Assembly: GCA_030526455.1 (NCBI GenBank) | Contig: JAUNCU010000176.1 | Span: 1-5,909 of the forward strand | Direction: 5' to 3' | DNA: 5,909 nt | Source: Bacteroidales bacterium | GTDB lineage: Bacteria > Bacteroidota > Bacteroidia > Bacteroidales > Muribaculaceae | Shown: positions 1 through 5,900 of the stretch, piece by piece | Layout of the letters: each line of letters starts with the position of its first letter | Numbering within the stretch: position 1 is the stretch's first letter | The notes under the pieces: model-generated | Databases searched by the model: none | Told to the model about the DNA's origin: nothing | Seen by the model: the letters and a program-made list of their open reading frames with translations, nothing else | Position numbers and translations under genes: made by a program

Positions 1-4
1 GTCT

Positions 5-847
5 CTAGAAATACCTCTTCAGCAGGCGTTGATAGGTGGTGGAGTCGGCTTTTATGGCTTTGATTTGCTGGTTGAGGAGGTTGCAGAGTTCGGTGTTGCC
101 TTTCTTGAGCACCCACGACTGGAACTGTGAGAAACTGATGTCGCGGCTCACGTCCACCTTGCCACGGTATTGCTTGGCGAGTTGGTGGGCTATGTGGCTG
201 TTGATCACGGCATAGTCGATTTCGCCAGTGGCCACCTTGAGGAAGAGTTGCTCAGGGCCGTAACTGTTTTCGGTGGCAATGTGGATGGTGTCGCCTATCT
301 CACGGCTCAACGCCTCCACACGCTCACGCATGGGCGAATCCTTCACAATCCACACCGTCTTATCGGCCAAGTCGAGTTGGCTCTTCACCTCAATTTCACC
401 CTTGGCGTCGCAGCGCTGCACCAGCGCCTGCTTGTCGAGAAACACATCGTGGGTGAAGAGATACTTCTCCTGCGCCTCAGCCGTCATGGGAAACTGCCCC
501 GCGAGCAAATCGTAGGTGCCATCGTCGAGGGCATCGAGCGCCTTGCTCAGCGTCACCACCGAGTGAAACTTCATGGGCCTATGCATGCGCGCTGCCACCA
601 TACGCAGCAAGTCGTAGTTCAAGCCGCCCAGCGTGTCGGCATAGGTGTAGTAACTGATGGGCGAATACTCGATGGCCACATCGAGCGTGTCGCCGCCGCT
701 TTTCGCCACATTCTGGCTTCCGGGGTGGAGCGGAATATCCTTGCTTGAGCAATTACGCAGCATCGCCATGGCAGCCACAGCCCCCACCAGCAGCGCCACA
801 TAAAGCCCCAAGCGCCCAGTCTTCATTTTCTTACTCTGCTTCATCAT
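5..847 (-). CDS. Orphan periplasmic solute-binding-domain protein (SBP_bac_3 / MltF N-domain-like), N-terminally membrane anchored
   Basis: This gene encodes a 280-residue protein read from ATG 847, with a TAG stop at 5-7. Residues 8-12 are basic and about 13-30 form a hydrophobic segment (LGLYVALLVGAVAAMAML) ending in RNC-SS, so the protein is either membrane anchored or a lipoprotein with a poor lipobox at Cys33. The rest looks like one two-lobed type-3 solute-binding domain: LDVAIEYSPISYY near 55-67, GGLNYDLL near 74-81, and DLLAGQFPMTAEAQEKYLFT near 113-132. The order and the DKQALVQR stretch recall the N-terminal domain of lytic transglycosylase MltF, but the protein stops where the domain ends and has no SLT lysozyme-like domain. 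The ligand is unknown. No ABC permease or ATPase lies beside it. The frame is open up to an ATG at 931, but that start lies upstream of the ald terminator and would add a non-signal-like N-terminus. ATG 844 and ATG 826 (MKTGRLG) are realistic alternatives. Family call fairly sure, exact role unknown. Confidence 0.85.
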   Translation of the reverse strand: MMKQSKKMKTGRLGLYVALLVGAVAAMAMLRNCSSKDIPLHPGSQNVAKSGGDTLDVAIEYSPISYYTYADTLGGLNYDLLRMVAARMHRPMKFHSVVTLSKALDALDDGTYDLLAGQFPMTAEAQEKYLFTHDVFLDKQALVQRCDAKGEIEVKSQLDLADKTVWIVKDSPMRERVEALSREIGDTIHIATENSYGPEQLFLKVATGEIDYAVINSHIAHQLAKQYRGKVDVSRDISFSQFQSWVLKKGNTELCNLLNQQIKAIKADSTTYQRLLKRYF

Positions 848-852
848 ACCCA

Positions 853-860
853 CAAAATTA
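853..860 (-). promoter_or_regulatory. Candidate -7 box (TAATTTTG) for the solute-binding gene
   Basis: On the minus strand this reads TAATTTTG, a full match to the Bacteroidota -7 consensus TAnnTTTG. No TTG -33 element is visible at the usual distance. The box ends only 5 bases before ATG 847, so transcription from it would begin about at the start codon. That implies a leaderless message or use of the downstream ATG at 844 or 826. Confidence 0.45.
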
Positions 861-865
861 CAATT

Positions 866-877
866 TTTTCGCGAAAA
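866..877. promoter_or_regulatory. Perfect 12-base palindrome TTTTCGCGAAAA, possible operator
   Basis: The site is fully self-complementary. It lies 5 bases upstream (minus-strand sense) of the TAATTTTG box of the solute-binding gene and next to the T-tract of the ald terminator. Its position within the -13 to -25 spacer fits a regulator site, but no regulator is identified. A related palindrome sits at the same distance from the dnaB box (4155-4164). Confidence 0.35.
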
Positions 878-917
878 TAAAAAAAGCCGTGCAGCAGAGC
901 AAAGTCCACCACACGGC
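878..917 (-). terminator. Rho-independent terminator of ald
   Basis: The minus-strand transcript can fold GCCGTG...CACGGC (917-912 with 891-886) into a 13-pair stem, counting four G-U pairs, with a 6-base loop. Seven T residues (885-879) follow directly. It begins 38 bases after the ald stop codon. On the plus strand no T-tract follows, so it works in one direction. It separates ald from the solute-binding gene downstream. Confidence 0.85.
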
Positions 918-955
918 AAAAAATATGTCACAAATAGTAGTATTTTCTATGCTTC

Positions 956-2062
956 TTACAGAACCACTGGCTCGAATGGCAAGTTCCAGGCTTCGGCTAC
1001 GCCTTTGAAGGTCACCTTGCCTTCTACCACGTTGAGGCCTTTGTAGAGGGCTTCGTCGTCTTTGCATGCTTGCTTCCAGCCCTTGTTGGCGAGGTCGACA
1101 GCATATTTCAATGTGGCGTTGGTCAGTGCCATTGTTGAGGTGTTAGCCACTGCACCTGGGATGTTGGCCACTGCATAGTGGAGGATTCCGTCCACTTCAT
1201 AGGTGGGCTCGCTGTGTGTGGTTGGGTGCGATGTTTCGAAGCATCCGCCTTGGTCGATTGCCACATCCACGAGCACTGTGCCTGGTTCCATTTCCTTGAG
1301 CATTTCCTTTGTGATGAGGAAAGGTGTCTTTGCGCCAGGAATAAGAACAGAACCCACAACCACGTCAACATCCTTGATTTCTTGGCGGATGTTGTGTTCT
1401 GTGCTATAGAGGGTGTGGATGTTGGCTGGGGTTTCGATATCGAGTTGGCGGAGGCGTGGCAACCACACGTCGGTGATGGTTACATCTGCGCCCATGCCGG
1501 CTGCGTAGCGAGCGCATGCTTCGCCCACAACGCCACCTCCGAGCACGAGGAACTTGGCAGGCTTAACGCCAGGCACGCCACCGATGAGTTTGCCCTTGCC
1601 GCCCTTGGTTTTCTGCAGATAGTAAGCGCCGTTGATGGCAGCCATACGGCCAGCCACTTCGCTCATAGGCACGAGCAATGGCAGACGGCGGTCAGGAGTT
1701 TGCACAGTTTCGTAAGCGAGGCAGATGGCGCCGCTTTCGAGCATGGCCTTGGTGAGTTCTTCGTCGCTAGCGAAGTGGAAGTAGGTGAAGAGGAGTTGAC
1801 CTTTGCGAATGAGTTTATACTCAGGCTTGATAGGTTCTTTCACCTTCACGATCATGTCGGCTGTAGCATACACGTCTTCGATGGTGGGCAGGATAGTGGC
1901 GCCCACTGCAGTGTATTGCTCGTCGGGAAAACCGCTGCCTTCACCGGCTGTATGCTGAACGAATACTTCGTGACCATTTTTCACTAATTCGGCAACGCCT
2001 GCGGGGGTCATGCCCACGCGGTTTTCGTTGTTCTTAATCTCTTTTGGAATACCGACTTTCAT
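956..2062 (-). CDS. ald: Alanine dehydrogenase (NAD-dependent, EC 1.4.1.1)
   Basis: This cytoplasmic enzyme oxidises L-alanine with NAD+ to pyruvate, ammonia and NADH, and can run in reverse to fix ammonia. It links alanine use to central carbon and nitrogen metabolism. The 368-residue length is normal for the family, and the sequence reads as a full Ald from MKVGIPKE to the C-terminus. The N-terminal substrate domain shows Arg15 (ENRVG), Lys75 (VKVKEP) and His96 (TYFHFA), the pyruvate-binding and catalytic positions. The Rossmann part has the glycine-rich loop GGGVVGE at 175-181 and Asp198 for the NAD ribose. Asp270 (DVAIDQGGC) and Asn300 complete the active site. The start is the ATG at 2062 with an A-rich leader (AACCAACCAAACAAA) and no Shine-Dalgarno sequence. 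It has its own promoter box at 2128-2135 and its own terminator, so it is probably transcribed alone. No Lrp/AldR-type regulator gene is adjacent. Confidence 0.98.
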   Translation of the reverse strand: MKVGIPKEIKNNENRVGMTPAGVAELVKNGHEVFVQHTAGEGSGFPDEQYTAVGATILPTIEDVYATADMIVKVKEPIKPEYKLIRKGQLLFTYFHFASDEELTKAMLESGAICLAYETVQTPDRRLPLLVPMSEVAGRMAAINGAYYLQKTKGGKGKLIGGVPGVKPAKFLVLGGGVVGEACARYAAGMGADVTITDVWLPRLRQLDIETPANIHTLYSTEHNIRQEIKDVDVVVGSVLIPGAKTPFLITKEMLKEMEPGTVLVDVAIDQGGCFETSHPTTHSEPTYEVDGILHYAVANIPGAVANTSTMALTNATLKYAVDLANKGWKQACKDDEALYKGLNVVEGKVTFKGVAEAWNLPFEPVVL

Positions 2063-2127
2063 TTTGTTTGGTTGGTTTAATTAGTTATTAAGTTAATGTT
2101 TTCGTAAATGTAAGTTTTTTTACGCCC

Positions 2128-2135
2128 CAAATTTA
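2128..2135 (-). promoter_or_regulatory. Candidate -7 box (TAAATTTG) for ald
   Basis: The minus strand reads TAAATTTG, matching TAnnTTTG. The expected transcription start is near 2121-2124, giving a leader of about 60 bases that is rich in A and T. No TTG -33 element is visible upstream; the segment upstream is a run of T followed by GATTAA. Confidence 0.5.
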
Positions 2136-2229
2136 GAAAAAAAATTAATCGGTTGGTTATGAAAATGGCATTTTTTTCACGCCGATGCTACATTTTTTTT
2201 GCCCGAGTGCGGAATTATGCCTCTTTGGC

Positions 2230-2271
2230 TAATAAAAATACCCTCGCATTACTGAATCGAAATGCGAGGGT
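2230..2271 (-). terminator. Rho-independent terminator of the nuclease gene
   Basis: A perfect 11-pair inverted repeat (ACCCTCGCATT / AATGCGAGGGT, 2240-2250 with 2261-2271) encloses a 10-base loop. In the minus-strand sense it is followed by ATTTTTATT. It begins 36 bases after the nuclease TAG stop. A smaller inverted repeat, TGCGAT-N7-ATCGCA at 2281-2299, lies between the stop and the hairpin and could add a second small stem. The plus-strand side is not T-rich, so termination is expected only for minus-strand transcripts. Confidence 0.85.
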
Positions 2272-2307
2272 GTATAATTATGCGATATGCAGAATCGCAG
2301 AATGTGG

Positions 2308-3918
2308 CTAGCCGAGGATGATGTTGATGAGCGAAGTCACGTCGCTCACGTTGATGTCGCCGTCGGCGTTCACGTCGGCCTGAGGCTTGGGTGCTTCGGT
2401 GCCGAGGATGATGTTGATGAGCATGGTCACGTCGCTCACGTTCACCTGTCCGTCGCCGTTGATGTCGCCAGTGATGCCCATGCCTTCGATGGTGATCACG
2501 TTCGACTCAGGCGATGTGTAGCCCAGGCGATACGACTGCACGGTGTAGGCGTGCTTGTAGCCGCTCATCACGTTGCTGAATTCGTAACTGGTTTCGCTCG
2601 CGTCCACGATGATGGCTTCGCGGTCCATCTCGTCGTCGTCTTCATCGAGCACCACGTGGTTCACGATGTAGTAGTCGATGGCGTCGGTAGAGGCAATCCA
2701 GTTGGCCACGAATCCCGCGCTGGTCACATTGGTGGCCGCAGTGGCGGTGAGGGCGGAGAGTGTGGGCACTGGCAGACAGTCGGCCGAAAGTTCCACACCT
2801 ATGCTGCCCACCAATCCGCCGTCGCTCAGCAGCAGTTTCGCCTTGTGGTTGCCCACGGCTGTTGGGGTGTAGGTGATCACGAGAGGATAGCCCTGCTCGC
2901 TATTGGCGACGGTGCGGTCGATCGACTTCACACTGGTGGTGAACATGGCGTAGTCGTTCTTGTATACGCGAGTGCTGAGGGCATTGGTGAGTCCCTCGCC
3001 CTTCACCCACACCACATAGTCGATGCTCTTGCCCAGACCGATTTCGCCGAAGTAGAGTTCGGTGCCTTGTGTGGGCGTGATGAGGGTGGGTTCGCCCTGT
3101 GGGTCGTCGCCACCGCCTATGTTGAACACCTGGTCTTGCTTATCGCCCCAAATGTATTCAATGAGTTCGGGATGGTCGATGAAGGGGTTACGGTTGTTCT
3201 GCACGCGATACACAGCGTCGTTGCGGTCGGTTTCCTTGTCGCTCACGGGGTCGTTGCGGCTCCACTTCAGCAGCAAGTCGATGGCCCAGGTGTTGAGCGT
3301 TTTCCAACTGCTGTTGTTCACCATGTAGGTGTATTTCCATTTGTAGTCCTGATAGCAGGTGGCCATGTAGAAATAGGTGCGCGCGAAGTCGCCCTTGTAG
3401 GCGTCGTCGGGCTCAAAAACGGTGCCGTCGCCGCCACCTTGTCCCTTCACGGGGAGGCCCACCTTGGTCACACCGTTGTCGAAGTTTGCGTTGTCGACCT
3501 CGCCCAGCGGGTGGTTGCTCTTGGCCATGTTGGCGTCGCCGTCGCTGGGATAGAGGTGGTGGAGGTCGGTGTAGGCGTCGACTTCGGTGCCGCCCCACCA
3601 ACTTTTAGGGAACGAGTGCTCCTTGTGCATACCCGACACACCGCTGAAGCCGTTGAAGTAATAGGTGCGGTTGCTGTACATGTCCCACACGCGGCTTTTG
3701 TCGGAGGGCATGCAGTCGGTGCTGGGGAAGTAGCGCCAGAGGCTGCTGTAAGTCACCACTGTGTGCTGCTTGATGAGGTTGTGCACAGCATTTTTCAGCG
3801 CCTGGCCCTTAAGCCCGTTGAGGGTGCGGTAGTAGCCAATAGGAGCCGAAGCCAGTGCAGCAAAGCCCACACACATGCTCAGCAGTGCCGATAGTAATAG
3901 TTGTCGATATTGTTTCAT
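2308..3918 (-). CDS. Secreted endonuclease I family protein with Ig-like/FN3-like domains and C-terminal dockerin-like repeat
   Basis: This 536-residue exported nuclease probably cuts DNA (possibly also RNA) outside the cell or in the periplasm. A signal peptide covers about 1-24 (MKQYRQLLLSALLSM, cleavage near ALA-SA). The nuclease domain, about 28-260, belongs to the endonuclease I group (EndA, NucM, Vvn; beta-beta-alpha metal fold). It shows HKEHSFPKSWW with Glu100 and His101 as likely metal ligand and general base, DLHHLYPSD at 118-126, NMAKSN at 130-135, GDFARTYFYMATCY at 176-189 and NRNPFIDHPELIEYIW near 242-257. The NxxKSN motif has Lys where NxxRSN is more usual. A GGGDDPQGEP linker leads to an Ig-like segment (about 277-381), an FN3-like domain (about 384-478) with an acidic DEDDDE loop, and two dockerin-like EF-hand repeats (484-506 and 514-536) that end the protein. 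There is no type IX sorting domain and no cohesin gene nearby. The start is the ATG at 3918, which begins the signal peptide and follows a promoter box. Confidence 0.93.
   Translation of the reverse strand: MKQYRQLLLSALLSMCVGFAALASAPIGYYRTLNGLKGQALKNAVHNLIKQHTVVTYSSLWRYFPSTDCMPSDKSRVWDMYSNRTYYFNGFSGVSGMHKEHSFPKSWWGGTEVDAYTDLHHLYPSDGDANMAKSNHPLGEVDNANFDNGVTKVGLPVKGQGGGDGTVFEPDDAYKGDFARTYFYMATCYQDYKWKYTYMVNNSSWKTLNTWAIDLLLKWSRNDPVSDKETDRNDAVYRVQNNRNPFIDHPELIEYIWGDKQDQVFNIGGGDDPQGEPTLITPTQGTELYFGEIGLGKSIDYVVWVKGEGLTNALSTRVYKNDYAMFTTSVKSIDRTVANSEQGYPLVITYTPTAVGNHKAKLLLSDGGLVGSIGVELSADCLPVPTLSALTATAATNVTSAGFVANWIASTDAIDYYIVNHVVLDEDDDEMDREAIIVDASETSYEFSNVMSGYKHAYTVQSYRLGYTSPESNVITIEGMGITGDINGDGQVNVSDVTMLINIILGTEAPKPQADVNADGDINVSDVTSLINIILG
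2311..2379 (-). repeat. Second dockerin-like repeat unit of the nuclease (residues 514-536)
   Basis: This 69-base unit matches the unit at 2401-2469 at 57 of 69 positions by hand count, with a 90-base (30-residue) period. It encodes a calcium loop, DVNADGDINVSD (Asp515, Asn517, Asp519, Asp526), followed by the helix VTSLINIILG, which is the exact C-terminus of the protein. Confidence 0.85.
2401..2469 (-). repeat. First dockerin-like repeat unit of the nuclease (residues 484-506)
   Basis: It encodes DINGDGQVNVSD (Asp485, Asn487, Asp489, Asp496), a canonical D-x-N-x-D-G EF-hand-like loop, followed by VTMLINIILG. The two units share 17 of 23 residues and are joined by a short TEAPKPQ linker. 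The strong identity at base level, including 22 identical bases at 2401-2422 and 2311-2332, suggests an internal duplication or conversion. Confidence 0.85.
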
Positions 3919-3958
3919 AAGATTGAGGTAGTTATCACATTATATAAAATAGAAAATA

Positions 3959-3966
3959 CAAAAGTA
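3959..3966 (-). promoter_or_regulatory. Candidate -7 box (TACTTTTG) for the nuclease gene
   Basis: The minus strand reads TACTTTTGT, matching TAnnTTTG plus the pyrimidine often found next. The implied start near 3952-3955 gives a leader of about 35 bases without a Shine-Dalgarno sequence before ATG 3918. No TTG is seen at the -33 position. A run of eight A residues lies just upstream. Confidence 0.5.
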
Positions 3967-4109
3967 GTGTTTTTTTTCCTTATTCATCGCATAATGCGCC
4001 CAAAAACATGAAAATCAATGAAAAAAGATGTAGAAAGCGGGCGGTGGTGGTGTGATTAGGCCATAGCGGCGGCTTTTCTTGCGCTTGCTTCGCCGGGGTG
4101 TGAATGAGG

Positions 4110-4118
4110 TGTGGATAA
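4110..4118 (-). promoter_or_regulatory. Perfect DnaA box (TTATCCACA) upstream of dnaB
   Basis: The plus strand reads TGTGGATAA, the complement of TTATCCACA, the high-affinity DnaA 9-mer. It lies 51 bases upstream of the TAACTTTG box of dnaB, in the divergent spacer. I see no second perfect copy in the window, so this is not a typical clustered origin. It could mediate DnaA control of dnaB, titrate DnaA, or be chance. Confidence 0.45.
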
Positions 4119-4154
4119 ATTGTTAGGATTTTGTTGAGCGAAATGGTGGCATTA

Positions 4155-4164
4155 TTCGCGCGAA
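4155..4164. promoter_or_regulatory. Perfect 10-base palindrome TTCGCGCGAA, possible operator of dnaB
   Basis: This self-complementary site ends 5 bases before the TAACTTTG box, where a bound protein would sit in the promoter spacer. It resembles the TTTTCGCGAAAA site at 866-877, which has the same 5-base distance to its own box. No regulator can be named. Confidence 0.35.
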
Positions 4165-4169
4165 ACTTT

Positions 4170-4177
4170 TAACTTTG
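4170..4177 (+). promoter_or_regulatory. Candidate -7 box (TAACTTTG) for dnaB
   Basis: TAACTTTGC matches the Bacteroidota TAnnTTTG box with a following pyrimidine. It would start transcription near 4181-4184, leaving a leader of about 32-35 bases before ATG 4216. The leader has no Shine-Dalgarno sequence (GCAAAACAGACTACGAC). No TTG sits at normal -33 spacing; the nearest are at 4131-4136, too far upstream. Confidence 0.6.
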
Positions 4178-4215
4178 CATCTTGTAACACCACTTTTTGC
4201 AAAACAGACTACGAC

Positions 4216-5805
4216 ATGGAATTCGATACAGCGAAAACTTCAGTGAACCGTCAGCAATACCGCCGCAAGCCTCAGCACGAGAGCGACGCGGCGCTGGAAA
4301 TGGGCAGAACGCAGCCTCAAGACATAGAATTTGAGGAGGCTGTGCTGGGTGCGATTATGCTCGAAAAGGACGCATTCTCGCTCGTGAACGATATTCTCAC
4401 ACCCGAGAGTTTCTACCTGCGAGCCAACCAACTCATCTACACCGCCATTCGCGACCTGGGCGCGCAGCAGTTGCCCATCGACTTGCTCACCGTGACGCAG
4501 CAACTCCGCTCCAACGGCCACCTCGAGGAGGTGGGCGGCGCGGTGCACATCTCTGAACTCACAAGCCGTGTGGCTTCGGCAGCCAATATCGAATACCATG
4601 CGCAAATTGTGGCGCAGAAATACCTTGCACGCGAGTTGATTAGTTACAGTTCGCAGATTGGCACCCTAGCCACCGACGAGTCGATCGACGTCTACGACCT
4701 GATGCAGGAGGCCGAAGGCAAACTCTTCGAACTGTCAAGAAACACGCTCAAGCGCGACTTCACGCAAATCGACCCCGTGATCAACGATGCCATCAACAAG
4801 ATTCAGGAAGCAGCCAACCGTGAAAGCGGTCTGAGCGGTCTGCAGACGGGCTACCGCGACCTCGACAAGGTGACCTCGGGTTGGCAAAACAGCGACTTGA
4901 TTATCATCGCGGCACGTCCTGCAATGGGTAAGACGGCGCTGGTGCTCTCCATGGCGAAGAATATGGCGGTGGATTTCAACACGCCAGTGGCGGTGTTCTC
5001 GCTCGAAATGTCGAATCTGCAACTTGTGAACCGCTTGATCAGTAACGTGTGCAACCTTGAAAGCGAGAAAATCAAGAGCGGCCAACTCTCGCCTGCCGAC
5101 TGGAGCAACCTGATGGAGCGCATCAAGAACCTCTACCAGGCACCTCTTTACGTCGACGACACGCCGTCGCTCTCCGTATTCGAATTGCGTACCAAGGCCC
5201 GCCGCCTGGTGAAGGAGCACAACATACAGATGATTATCATCGACTACCTCCAGTTGATGAACGCCACGGGTATGAAATTCGGCAGCCGCGAACAGGAAGT
5301 GAGTACGATTTCGCGTTCGCTCAAGCAACTCGCTAAGGAATTGAACATCCCCATCATCGCCCTGTCGCAGTTGAACCGTAACGTGGAATCGCGCGGCGAC
5401 GACAAGAACGGCAAGCGACCACAGTTGAGCGACCTTCGTGAATCGGGTTCTATCGAGCAGGATGCCGACATCGTGTGCTTCATCCACCGCCCCGAGTACT
5501 ACACCAAATCGGGTGTCGACAGCGAGGGCAACGACATTCGCGGCAAGGCAGAATTCATCATCGCCAAGCACCGTAGTGGTTCGGTGTGCGACGTGCCCAT
5601 GCGATTTGTGGGCAAATATGCGCGCTTCGAAAACTGGGAAGAAAACTTCGGCACCAGTTCAGAATACTATGAGTCGAAAATCGGCGGCGACGAAAGCGGT
5701 GCAGCACCAGTGGAAGCCACAAGCACCCCACCAGAAGGCTTCACCCTCACCCCACCAAACGTAGACTTCCTCAGCACCTCACCAGAAGATAAGGCTCCAT
5801 TTTAA
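4216..5805 (+). CDS. dnaB: Replicative DNA helicase DnaB
   Basis: This 529-residue cytoplasmic protein is the hexameric, ATP-driven helicase that unwinds DNA at the replication fork and recruits primase. A basic N-terminal extension of about 35 residues precedes the DnaB N-domain (about 36-140, from DIEFEEAVLGAIML). A linker leads to the RecA-like motor domain (about 205-475). Walker A is ARPAMGKT at 233-240 with Lys239. FSLEM at 261-265 carries the catalytic Glu264. Walker B IIIDYLQ ends in Asp343-Tyr-Leu-Gln. SQLNR at 384-388 holds the sensor Gln385. DLRESGSIEQDAD (407-419) and KHRSG at 451-455 supply the conserved motif 4 and the arginine finger region. No intein interrupts these sites. 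The tail from about 490 is Pro/Thr-rich, likely disordered, and ends EDKAPF. ATG 4216 fits the promoter box; ATG 4300 would remove only the basic extension and is less likely. The gene diverges from the nuclease gene. Confidence 0.98.
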   Translation: MEFDTAKTSVNRQQYRRKPQHESDAALEMGRTQPQDIEFEEAVLGAIMLEKDAFSLVNDILTPESFYLRANQLIYTAIRDLGAQQLPIDLLTVTQQLRSNGHLEEVGGAVHISELTSRVASAANIEYHAQIVAQKYLARELISYSSQIGTLATDESIDVYDLMQEAEGKLFELSRNTLKRDFTQIDPVINDAINKIQEAANRESGLSGLQTGYRDLDKVTSGWQNSDLIIIAARPAMGKTALVLSMAKNMAVDFNTPVAVFSLEMSNLQLVNRLISNVCNLESEKIKSGQLSPADWSNLMERIKNLYQAPLYVDDTPSLSVFELRTKARRLVKEHNIQMIIIDYLQLMNATGMKFGSREQEVSTISRSLKQLAKELNIPIIALSQLNRNVESRGDDKNGKRPQLSDLRESGSIEQDADIVCFIHRPEYYTKSGVDSEGNDIRGKAEFIIAKHRSGSVCDVPMRFVGKYARFENWEENFGTSSEYYESKIGGDESGAAPVEATSTPPEGFTLTPPNVDFLSTSPEDKAPF

Positions 5806-5822
5806 TTTTCTATCGAGAGGGA

Positions 5823-5854
5823 GGCTAGTGGATTTTGGGGCTAGTGATTCTGGT
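5823..5854. repeat. Two imperfect 16-base tandem units beginning GGCTAGTG
   Basis: GGCTAGTGGATTTTGG (5823-5838) is followed directly by GGCTAGTGATTCTGGT (5839-5854). They lie 17 bases after the dnaB stop codon and start a CTAG-rich tail that has no gene. Confidence 0.5.
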
Positions 5855-5884
5855 GGCTCTAGAATTACTAGTAATTCTTTTAGT
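5841..5884 (+). terminator. Probable dnaB terminator with two competing hairpins
   Basis: CTAGTGATTCT (5841-5851) can pair over 11 positions, one of them G-U, with AGAATTACTAG (5861-5871) around a 9-base loop. TAATTCTTTTAGT follows. Alternatively 5861-5878 (AGAATTACTAGTAATTCT) is a perfect 18-base palindrome followed by TTTTAGTCTTTT. Both fit a weak, AT-rich intrinsic terminator about 35-55 bases after the dnaB stop, and only one can form at a time. Confidence 0.45.
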
Positions 5885-5900
5885 CTTTTAGTCTTTTATT
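5877..5900. repeat. 8-base tandem repeat CTTTTAGT, about three copies
   Basis: CTTTTAGT (5877-5884) and CTTTTAGT (5885-5892) are followed by the near-copy CTTTTATT (5893-5900) and then ATCTTAGTC at the window edge. The array may go on beyond the window. Confidence 0.6.

Noticed and set aside
848..931. Start of the solute-binding gene at ATG 931, adding 28 residues
   Set aside because: The extension runs through the ald terminator and the promoter-like box, and it would put a Cys/Arg-rich stretch before a good signal-anchor segment.
170..1987. Plus-strand open frames opposite the solute-binding gene (170-748) and ald (1178-1987)
   Set aside because: They share the codon register of the real genes, as explained for the nuclease. 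Their products are not recognisable, and the minus-strand products are.
2287..3894. Long open frame of 535 codons on the plus strand opposite the nuclease gene
   Set aside because: It lies in the same codon register as the nuclease, where stops could only arise from sense TTA, CTA or TCA codons, which this gene avoids. Its product is a low-complexity Val/His/Ala-rich sequence with no recognisable domain, while the nuclease frame has clear motifs.
3988..3998. Short inverted repeat CGCAT-A-ATGCG upstream of the nuclease promoter
   Set aside because: Five-base arms are common by chance, and the site has no partner or geometry matching another promoter in the window.
4008..4055. Tiny 15-codon open frame (MKINEKRC...) in the dnaB-nuclease spacer
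   Set aside because: It is too short to judge, has no ribosome binding site and no recognisable promoter, and is expected by chance.
3919..4215. Possible chromosome origin in the dnaB-nuclease spacer because of the DnaA box
   Set aside because: There is only one perfect box, and no cluster of boxes with an adjacent AT-rich unwinding array is visible. A regulatory site is the simpler reading.
4735..5571. Minus-strand open frame of 278 codons inside dnaB
   Set aside because: It is a same-register shadow of dnaB caused by codon bias and shows no domain.
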